DNA from: Nitrospirota bacterium
GTDB taxonomy: Bacteria; Nitrospirota; Nitrospiria; Nitrospirales; NS-4
Length of the DNA: 11,690 bases
Direction: 5' to 3'
Assembly (NCBI GenBank): GCA_005877525.1
Contig: VBON01000007.1
Location: 1-11,690 of the forward strand
Numbering within the stretch: the stretch's first letter is position 1; each line of letters begins with the position of its first letter. Under the pieces are notes generated by a model that was not told the origin of the DNA, ran no database searches, and saw only the letters and a list, made by a program, of their open reading frames with translations. The translations under genes and the position numbers were made by a program. Shown here piece by piece: positions 6,084 through 11,690 of this stretch.

Positions 6084-6962
6084 TTAGGATGGTTTTGGGG
6101 GCTCCGGAAAAGCCCCTTTCGTAGCGCTTTTCGCGCATCGAAATCCAATAGTCGTATCTCTGAAATCCGGGATCATTTTGAGGCGAATTGTGAGCCGAGT
6201 TTCGTGTCCAATGGTCCCCCATGATGCTCCCCGAATGACTCGATAGAACCCCGTTGCCGGCCCCGTAGGATTCGGTTGAGCATCCTGATAGCTGTCCTCC
6301 TGATACCAGTCTGCGACCCACTCCATCGCGTTTCCGTCCATGTCATAGACCCCGAACGGACTTCGGTCCTGGGAGAACCTGCCCACAGGTGCGGTGAACT
6401 CCACCGGATCGGCATTGCCGGTGTTCGCCCATCCCTGCTTATCCTCGTTGCCCCAGGGCCACAAAAATCCATTTGGTCCTCGCGCAGCCTTTTCCCATTC
6501 GGCTTCGGTCGGCAGCCGGGCTCCGCGATACCGGCAATATTCATCAGCATCATCCCAGGAGACATAGACCGCAGGCTGCATGGGCGCGCTTAGTTTTTCA
6601 AAATGCTTGACGTAGCGAGAAATGGGCTTGCGATGTCCCGTCGCCGACACAAATGCCAGGTAGTTTCCGTAGGTCACTTCGAAACGATCGATCCAGTACG
6701 CATCGAGCATGATCTGACGTTCCGGTTTTTCATCAAATCCACCTTCATTGTACCCTCTCAGAAAAAGCCCAGGAGGAATCCTCACCATGTCTTCCTTCTG
6801 AGCAGTCGTGATGATGGAAGGGTCGACAACAGTTTTGCCGGATGACTCCTCGACCTCGATCTGGCTCGGTCTCAGGACATCTAGGATGATGCCGCCGATA
6901 GGAAGACCAGCGAAAACGAGTGCCAGCAGAAAAAAGGCCCACTTCAGTCGTTTGTCCAGCAT
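6084..6962 (-). CDS. Membrane-anchored SUMF1/FGE-like domain protein, without catalytic cysteines (copy 1)
   Basis: 292 residues. A membrane anchor lies at about 8-29, followed by a linker and a SUMF1 (formylglycine-generating-enzyme-like, C-type-lectin-like) domain from about 58 to 277. Family motifs: MVRIPPGLFLRG (59-70), DRFEVTYGNY (92-101), VSWDDADEYCRYRGARLPTEAEWE (134-157), WPWGN (168-172), GVYDMDGNAMEWVADWY (204-220), RVIRGASW (241-248) and IGFRCA (272-277). The segment after RGASW carries no cysteine pair, so it lacks the copper-binding active cysteines of true FGE. A structural or ligand-binding role outside the cytoplasmic membrane is more likely than formylglycine formation. It starts 15 bp after the second SUMF1 gene, with no obvious ribosome site, so coupled translation is likely. 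It is the last gene of the right-hand operon. Confidence 0.9.
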   Translation of the reverse strand: MLDKRLKWAFFLLALVFAGLPIGGIILDVLRPSQIEVEESSGKTVVDPSIITTAQKEDMVRIPPGLFLRGYNEGGFDEKPERQIMLDAYWIDRFEVTYGNYLAFVSATGHRKPISRYVKHFEKLSAPMQPAVYVSWDDADEYCRYRGARLPTEAEWEKAARGPNGFLWPWGNEDKQGWANTGNADPVEFTAPVGRFSQDRSPFGVYDMDGNAMEWVADWYQEDSYQDAQPNPTGPATGFYRVIRGASWGTIGHETRLTIRLKMIPDFRDTTIGFRCAKSATKGAFPEPPKPS

Positions 6963-6977
6963 GCCGAGTTAACGCAG

Positions 6978-7862
6978 TCAGCCATCACGGGCGCAGCGAA
7001 AGCCAATGGTGGCATCGGTTCTCCAGATCTTGGCCTGAAAGCGTTTCGACACCCGGGCACCATGGAGGGACTCCCGCCAAGATCCGCCGCGGATCACTCG
7101 ATTCTGCCCCTCTTCGGGCCCGTTAGGGTCGCGATAGGGACTCTTTGCATAATATTTATCAGAGTAAGTGTCCGCCACCCATTCAGCCACGTTTCCCGCC
7201 ATATCGTACAGGCCGTAAGGACTACGCCCCGCTTCGAACTTTCCCGGGGGTGCTAGATATTTATACCCGTCTTCATCCCCTTCGAGGTTGGCATACTGAG
7301 GACCGATGTTATTTCCCCACGGATACTTTCGAGTACCTTCCCCTTTGCCGGCCTTTTCCCACTCGGCCTCGGTGGGAAGGCGCTTGCCCGCCCATTGGCA
7401 ATACGCTGCAGCGTCGAACCAGGACATTCCCATCGCCGCATACTCCGGCTTCAGGATCTTGGAGGGATCCTCGTCGAAGACCGGCACAAATGGCTTCCCC
7501 TTTTTCGTGGCTCTGACGAATCGGTCGTATTCACTCTGCGTCACCTCGTATTTATCCATGTAATAGGTATGGAGAAACACTTGATGTTCCGGTGCTTCAT
7601 CGGAATCTCCATCGTTGCTTCCCATTTTGAAGGGTCCGGACGGAATTTCAATCATCTGGCGCCCGTCGTCACCGACGATCGTTTTATAGAGATCATAGTT
7701 CTGCGTCACGGGGGCGGCCGGGGCCTCGACACTCGTCGGAATTTGGGATAACAGTCCCTTATTCCTGGAAGAGTTACGGGATAACATCATCATGCTTACG
7801 ATCATCAAGAAAAACGCCAGGAACGTGGCGCCTACTCCGATCATCAACCATTTGTCTTTCAT
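6978..7862 (-). CDS. Membrane-anchored SUMF1/FGE-like domain protein, without catalytic cysteines (copy 2)
   Basis: 294 residues from the ATG at 7862, which overlaps the upstream stop as ATGA. A longer in-frame start at 7922 exists, but the overlap and the KDKW-then-helix N-terminus favour 7862. There is one anchor helix (about 6-27), a linker, then the SUMF1 domain (about 67-291). Motifs: MIEIPSGPFKMGS (70-82), DKYEVTQSEYDRF (103-115), MSWFDAAAYC (146-155), GKRLPTEAEWEKA (159-171), YPWGN (180-184), GLYDMAGNVAEWVAD (217-231), RVIRGGSW (255-262) and IGFRCA (286-291). No cysteine pair follows RGGSW, so FGE catalysis is not expected. It has the same architecture as the next gene, so a tandem duplication is likely, but the two are clearly diverged. 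It may be a structural or binding partner for the membrane proteins of this cluster. Confidence 0.9.
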   Translation of the reverse strand: MKDKWLMIGVGATFLAFFLMIVSMMMLSRNSSRNKGLLSQIPTSVEAPAAPVTQNYDLYKTIVGDDGRQMIEIPSGPFKMGSNDGDSDEAPEHQVFLHTYYMDKYEVTQSEYDRFVRATKKGKPFVPVFDEDPSKILKPEYAAMGMSWFDAAAYCQWAGKRLPTEAEWEKAGKGEGTRKYPWGNNIGPQYANLEGDEDGYKYLAPPGKFEAGRSPYGLYDMAGNVAEWVADTYSDKYYAKSPYRDPNGPEEGQNRVIRGGSWRESLHGARVSKRFQAKIWRTDATIGFRCARDG

Positions 7863-8260
7863 TGGGGATTCGTATCCTGTGGAGGCTGCTCCGGCATGAT
7901 GGATTTTTTGCGTTGCCGCCACAAATCTAAGAGCATACCCATCTGGACGCCCAGAAATCCTCCCACCGCGCCGCCGACTCCCGCGCCCAGGGCCACCACA
8001 TCACGGCCGGAAACCAGACCAAAGAGAGCCGCTCCAACAACCGCACCACATACGATGCTGATAAAAAAGCGGCGGCCACCGAGGATTCCGATACATAACC
8101 CGAAAACAGTCCCGATGATGGTCGCCACCGGAATGCTGGTCGTTGCATTGATATAGTATCCGATAGCCGCACCGACAATCCCAAAGACAACGGCTCCAAA
8201 CACCATGTCGAACGTGAGCCCTCTTGGCTTAATTGCCCCTCCTTCGTGATGTTGTGACAT
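7859..8260 (-). CDS. Glycine-rich four-helix membrane protein, unknown function
   Basis: 133 residues from the ATG at 8260. A GTG at 8272 is an alternative, but GTGAGG lies six bases before the ATG. After a polar, His-containing N-terminus, four hydrophobic segments rich in small residues (about 15-36, 43-62, 65-85 and 88-110) show repeated GxxxG-like spacing (for example GAGVGGAVGG), typical of glycine-zipper helix packing. The C-terminal tail is basic then polar (RQRKK...QPPQDTNPQ). The stop overlaps the ATG of SUMF1 copy 2 by four bases, so the two are translationally coupled. No enzymatic motif is visible. It may be a membrane scaffold or pore-like component; that is a guess from composition. 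Confidence 0.75.
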   Translation of the reverse strand: MSQHHEGGAIKPRGLTFDMVFGAVVFGIVGAAIGYYINATTSIPVATIIGTVFGLCIGILGGRRFFISIVCGAVVGAALFGLVSGRDVVALGAGVGGAVGGFLGVQMGMLLDLWRQRKKSIMPEQPPQDTNPQ

Positions 8261-8324
8261 CTCTCGCCTCACTTGCCTATTCCAGTCCCCGGTGCTGTCA
8301 CCTATTTATTTATGAGATGCTGTT

Positions 8325-9008
8325 CTATTGTCGTGCGGCTGCGATAGGGCCGAAGTCGATCGTGACACCGGGACCGGCGACAAGCGAGATGCCCCAGGCT
8401 TGAGAGGCCGGTTCGTGTTTGTGAATACGCGTAAAGTCTTCATACGCGTTCACGCGTTCATCGATCCATTCCCCGATCTTCTCGGCACCGCTGCGAAGCA
8501 CAACCTGCGCCGGACGAAAGAGGCCGCCTTCGACAATCGTGCCTGCGGAAAGGTTGGGACTCCAGAGATACTTCGTGTTGATCGGAATTCCGAAGAAATC
8601 CTGGTCTAACGAAACAAACACCGCCGCAAACGGCTCCGTCCCCGTTGGAGAAGCATGCAGCCTCCAGCGCCAGCTAATGATAGGAAAGGCTTTAGGATCC
8701 CACGCCATCCGCTTGAAGATCCGCACGTTCGAATCCACGCCTTTGCATCTGAGATACGTCTGGGTCCCATCTTGCTGGATCTGGTACGCCTGCCGCGTGA
8801 TCGTTTCGCTTCGACTCGCGTGCCAGCCTTGAGGAAAGCCATCGATTTCCGCCTTGGAAAAATCCTCGAGGAGAAATACAGTAGCGCTGCCTGCGACCTG
8901 TGCATCAATGATCCGTATCCAAAGCGTCTCAGCTGTAAGGGCAACAAGGCAGAGGATCAAGGTATAGGACAGGTGACGGCACCACCTTCTCATCATCGAG
9001 CTATCCAT
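8325..9008 (-). CDS. DUF3047 family protein, exported or membrane-anchored
   Basis: 227 residues from the ATG at 9008. In-frame alternatives are ATGs at 8996 and 8993, and a far upstream start at 9107 that would lie deep inside oxidase B. One hydrophobic segment near the N-terminus (about 12-30, SYTLILCLVALTAETLWI) is a signal peptide or anchor. The rest reads like DUF3047: FLLEDFSKAEIDGFPQGW, a conserved PIISWRWRL strand, an AAVFVSL segment, KYLWS, AGTIVEGG, a YEDFTRI helix, and a C-terminal ISLVAGPGVTIDFGPI. The family has no biochemical function that I know of. Overlap with the end of oxidase B (8 bp) suggests coupled translation. Likely a periplasmic or membrane-surface protein associated with that oxidase. 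Confidence 0.82.
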   Translation of the reverse strand: MDSSMMRRWCRHLSYTLILCLVALTAETLWIRIIDAQVAGSATVFLLEDFSKAEIDGFPQGWHASRSETITRQAYQIQQDGTQTYLRCKGVDSNVRIFKRMAWDPKAFPIISWRWRLHASPTGTEPFAAVFVSLDQDFFGIPINTKYLWSPNLSAGTIVEGGLFRPAQVVLRSGAEKIGEWIDERVNAYEDFTRIHKHEPASQAWGISLVAGPGVTIDFGPIAAARQ

Positions 9009-10935
9009 CTTCGAGAAGGCCCTCGTTGGCGAGCGCCGGGCCGAAAGTCTGGTCGCGAACCGGCCCTGCTTCTGCCCAAATCCGCTCGGGGGATTCGGCT
9101 TCCTCAAGGGTTCGTCGGCTCAGCCAAAACACACCGATCAAGCAGGTCCAGAACAGCGCCATATTTAGCGTCACCATTGCAGCGGCCATGCCGAATCCGG
9201 GAGTAAATGACCAGGCGGAGGCATCGCGCATAATCTCATGAACGTGCCAACCGAGGCGGCCTGAGGACCGGATAAAGCCCATGAGTCCCATTACCCAGGT
9301 AAACGCCATTCCAAGAAGAAATAAGGTCACCTGTCCCCGGACAGTCACCCTTCCCCACTGCAGAGGGCCGATGGGCTGGGCGCTTTTCACGAGTGCATGG
9401 TTCACAGTCAACGCCACCACCAGCCCCGTGACAGTGCTCAGGAACTGCGGTATCGACAGTCCCACTCGGATGTTCGCCGGCAGGTAGAAGCCATAAACGG
9501 CGAGGCCTATGATATTGAGAATCGCTCCGGCAAAGACCGTGGCGATCACGAGGTTACCGAGGTGCAGCCACCTGGCAGTGAGTATCTTATTTGCCCGTTT
9601 ATAGAGAACATACGTGATGGCAGACAGAACAATCATCAGATTGATCGCGCCGTTCTTGGCGGACATCACTCCGAAATTTCCAATCACGGGATGCTGCGCG
9701 CCTCCGATCGCCTTCGTTTCCTGCCCCGTCATGAACAGAGTGTGCGGCGTAAACCAGACTAAAAAACTGAGGATCAGGCCGCTGAGCAGATACTTGATAT
9801 ATCGCTGGTAGCGTTCGGCCCCGGGCATCCGCATCATGCCCTGCCATAGATAGTAGTTGGCCCCGATAAACAGGGATCCGACTGCGATCGCCTGGAGGAC
9901 AAACATCCAGGTGAGCATGCCGCCCATCATGGTGATACCGAGCTCTTGGCGATATCCGTAGACCGAGCGCATCAGCCAATACCCGGCAAAGGGCATAGGG
10001 ATCAGAGCGGCCATGGTCAAAAACATAAAGACATAGCCCATCCAATCATAGTAACCCTTCTCATCCTGATGCTTGGCCGTGAGGAACCGGAAGGCGGCAT
10101 ATCCCAGGACCACCGCGCCCCCCGTCATCATATCCGCCAGGAATCGATGGGCGTTAAACGGGTTCCAGAGGGCTGTATGGACAATGTGCCAGGGATTTCC
10201 AAGATAGCGCCCGGACCGGTCCACTCCCGCCGGCGACATCATGAAGGACACCCAGGAATTCGCCAGAAACAGCAGCACCGTTCCGAACACATTCAGGACG
10301 ATCCCCAAAGAAGCATGGAGCCACTTGCGGGCCCCTGTGCGCATCCTCTCCCAGGAATAATAATACAGATAGAGCGCGGCGCTCTCGGCCAGAAAGATCA
10401 GCGCGTAGATCCACATCATCGTTTTGAACACACCCGAGATATAGCGAAAGAAAGTGGGATAGAGGGCAATTAACGCCACAACCAGCGTGACGCCGAGGAT
10501 TGACGAAATAGAAAAGGCGATTAAGCTGATGCGAAGAAAATCGCGGGCGAGCCGATCGTAACGCGCCGCTGCTGTTCGATCCCTCGTCATCAGTCCCATG
10601 ACCTCGATGATGAGACAGAAAATAGGCAACGCCAGGACGAAGCCGCCGAAGTAGGTGTGTTGCTGCGTGATGACCCAGATGGCCAGGCGATTGTTCAGAT
10701 TGCGGTACCGCGGATAATCGGCTGCCGTGGAGCGCGGGGCTGCCTCCGTGCTCGTATCCCCCCGTGTCCCATAGTAAACATCGGTTTCCGGCGGAATGTA
10801 CCCGGACGATGCTGCATCCGGGACATCCATCGGCACCGTTCCATACGGCGCAGCAACAGCAGATCCAGCCAAGACTGCCAGGAATAGGCAGGTCCACAGC
10901 AGCCGAGCCAGAAATCCTTTGTATTCATGCTTCAT
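9001..10935 (-). CDS. Cytochrome bd-like oxidase subunit (CydA-like), paralogue B
   Basis: 644 residues. A signal peptide (about 9-29, with AVA before A29) is followed by a periplasmic leader ending in DYPRY and a polytopic core. Its core aligns with paralogue A without gaps from H93 to H564: every shared histidine sits at a constant offset of five (H93, H207, H250, H253, H263, H398, H415, H564). CydA-like positions are H93 (QQHTYFGGF), E184, ANSW...SPAG (225-237), H263 and M337 (YRQELGITMMGG). The Q-loop is absent here too. The C-terminus differs from A, with a soluble tail after about residue 607. The ATG is one base after the upstream stop. No c-type cytochrome gene lies beside it within the window; its neighbours are a membrane protein, a DUF3047 protein and SUMF1 proteins. 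It could be a terminal oxidase isoform or a redox subunit with a different partner. Confidence 0.88.
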   Translation of the reverse strand: MKHEYKGFLARLLWTCLFLAVLAGSAVAAPYGTVPMDVPDAASSGYIPPETDVYYGTRGDTSTEAAPRSTAADYPRYRNLNNRLAIWVITQQHTYFGGFVLALPIFCLIIEVMGLMTRDRTAAARYDRLARDFLRISLIAFSISSILGVTLVVALIALYPTFFRYISGVFKTMMWIYALIFLAESAALYLYYYSWERMRTGARKWLHASLGIVLNVFGTVLLFLANSWVSFMMSPAGVDRSGRYLGNPWHIVHTALWNPFNAHRFLADMMTGGAVVLGYAAFRFLTAKHQDEKGYYDWMGYVFMFLTMAALIPMPFAGYWLMRSVYGYRQELGITMMGGMLTWMFVLQAIAVGSLFIGANYYLWQGMMRMPGAERYQRYIKYLLSGLILSFLVWFTPHTLFMTGQETKAIGGAQHPVIGNFGVMSAKNGAINLMIVLSAITYVLYKRANKILTARWLHLGNLVIATVFAGAILNIIGLAVYGFYLPANIRVGLSIPQFLSTVTGLVVALTVNHALVKSAQPIGPLQWGRVTVRGQVTLFLLGMAFTWVMGLMGFIRSSGRLGWHVHEIMRDASAWSFTPGFGMAAAMVTLNMALFWTCLIGVFWLSRRTLEEAESPERIWAEAGPVRDQTFGPALANEGLLEDG

Positions 10936-10936
10936 G

Positions 10937-11690
10937 TCAGACTTTTCTGGAACTCAGGATGCCCAGGATAAACGGGCATCGGAGCATCGATGGCGCCAGG
11001 GTGACTTTGACCTTCTCCTCGTGCAGCCGGCATCGCCCCAAATAATAACAGTAGAGGCTCAGCAGCGCTGCCGTTGAAGCGGCGACCACGACGTGCCATG
11101 TCAATGGACGAATTGGAATAGGAATGAGATAACTGGTCACTCCCAGCAGAATTAAATCATAGGTCCATCCAAAGGCGACTCCCGGCCACAAAAAAAACCG
11201 GCTAAGCTCACCCCAGGAGTACTGCGAAAGACTCTGCCCGAGCGTCAAGTTCGGATGAAGTCCCTGCAGATAGGCGACTGTTCCGGCAGCGCCCGCCAAC
11301 AAGCCGATAACCAGCAATTGCCCCAGATCGGTCTGAGCCCAGGGGAAGGCCAGGGCAAGACCGAGATACGCACCCCCAGCCGCCGTCGCCGCAAGCGCCA
11401 CCGAAATTCTCCATAGGCTCGGATGACCGCCCAGAAGAGCCGAGAACCCCTTGGTATCCGGACAGGTGAGAAATGACCGGCCTTGTTGCTGAAGCAACCG
11501 CAGATGACCCAATTCAAAGGCATCCCGGGATACGGAGGTCGCGGCGATGATGACGGCCATCATAGCCGGTCCATCAGGATGTTCCGTATAACCATATGAA
11601 AACAATTTTAAGAGCGCCAACACCATCAAGGACAACTGCAGCGCGTAGAAAAATCCAAAGCGAAGCCCGAACAAGACCAGACGCGCGCCA
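10937..11690 (-). CDS. Polytopic membrane protein of unknown function (5' end outside window)
   Basis: The frame is open to the right edge of the window. A TTG at 11674 could start it, but in-frame codons continue upstream (ARLV before LFGLRFGFF), so the true start is probably outside. About 250 residues are visible, with roughly six hydrophobic segments, including an N-terminal helix (YALQLSLMVLALLKLF), a helix pair rich in Ala and Gly in the middle (ISVALAATAAGGAYLGLALAF, LLVIGLLAGAAGTVAYL), and two near the end. A soluble loop after the second helix carries SRDAFELGHLRLLQQQGR. The C-terminus is basic. I recognise no family. One base separates its stop from the ATG of oxidase B, so it is tightly coupled and probably works with it. 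Confidence 0.75.
   Translation of the reverse strand, partial: GARLVLFGLRFGFFYALQLSLMVLALLKLFSYGYTEHPDGPAMMAVIIAATSVSRDAFELGHLRLLQQQGRSFLTCPDTKGFSALLGGHPSLWRISVALAATAAGGAYLGLALAFPWAQTDLGQLLVIGLLAGAAGTVAYLQGLHPNLTLGQSLSQYSWGELSRFFLWPGVAFGWTYDLILLGVTSYLIPIPIRPLTWHVVVAASTAALLSLYCYYLGRCRLHEEKVKVTLAPSMLRCPFILGILSSRKV

Noticed and set aside
6084..7862. Formylglycine-generating enzymes that activate a sulfatase
   Set aside because: The catalytic cysteine pair is missing in both proteins and no sulfatase is encoded here.
7863..7922. Longer start for SUMF1 copy 2 at 7922
   Set aside because: The extra 20 residues lie within the upstream coding frame and the ATGA overlap at 7859-7862 gives a normal coupled start.
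8291..8302. Small inverted repeat GGTG-CTGT-CACC as a terminator
   Set aside because: The stem is four base pairs with no T tract after it in the direction of transcription, too weak to call.
9009..9107. Longer start for the DUF3047 protein at 9107
   Set aside because: It would overlap oxidase B by more than 100 bp and place a polar, Arg-rich stretch before the hydrophobic signal segment.
1..11690. tRNA or rRNA genes, CRISPR arrays, insertion sequences and clear rho-independent terminators
   Set aside because: None was seen: no spaced repeat arrays, no transposase-like ORF, and no GC-rich hairpin followed by a T tract at the gene ends.

Overview
This window most likely comes from a Nitrospira-type nitrite-oxidising or comammox bacterium (phylum Nitrospirota). 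The evidence is gene content: two cytochrome bd-like oxidase genes, one set among c-type cytochrome genes, plus membrane-anchored SUMF1-domain proteins and a DUF3047 protein. The assignment rests on recognising these families from memory, not on a database search. Every long gene is on the minus strand, so transcription runs from high to low coordinates. One 34-codon ORF on the plus strand is the exception.

Right-hand cluster (11690 down to 6084), in transcription order: a polytopic membrane protein of unknown function that runs off the window; bd-like oxidase paralogue B; a DUF3047 protein; a small glycine-rich four-helix membrane protein; and two consecutive SUMF1-domain proteins with N-terminal membrane anchors. 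Most junctions are tight (1-bp gap, 8-bp overlap, 64-bp gap, 4-bp ATGA overlap, 15-bp gap), so this reads as one operon. It contains no c-type cytochrome gene inside the window.

Middle intergenic region (about 5841-5976): it holds an 11-bp tandem direct repeat upstream of the left operon and a TTGACA box on the plus strand. The box precedes the 34-codon ORF for a single-helix membrane peptide, which ends two bases from the stop of the convergent SUMF1 gene.

Left-hand cluster (5840 down to 1 and beyond): two one-helix membrane proteins (47 and 55 aa); bd-like oxidase paralogue A; a five-helix membrane protein with a periplasmic diheme cytochrome c part; a four-helix membrane protein; a monoheme cytochrome c lacking its own export signal; and a diheme cytochrome c cut by the window edge. 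Five CxxCH sites are visible. Both bd-like proteins keep the positions of the CydA haem ligands but lack the long quinol-binding Q-loop, and there is no cydB gene. The simplest inference is a membrane redox complex in which c-type haems, not quinol, pass electrons to the bd-like subunit.

Most notable points: (1) the four-helix protein and the following monoheme cytochrome look like one membrane-anchored cytochrome split by a +1 frameshift; (2) the second bd-like paralogue sits in an uncharacterised cluster with two SUMF1 proteins that lack the formylglycine-generating cysteines; (3) a four-cysteine, zinc-ribbon-like site is built into one of two duplicated cytochrome domains; (4) several very small membrane proteins could be overlooked subunits.
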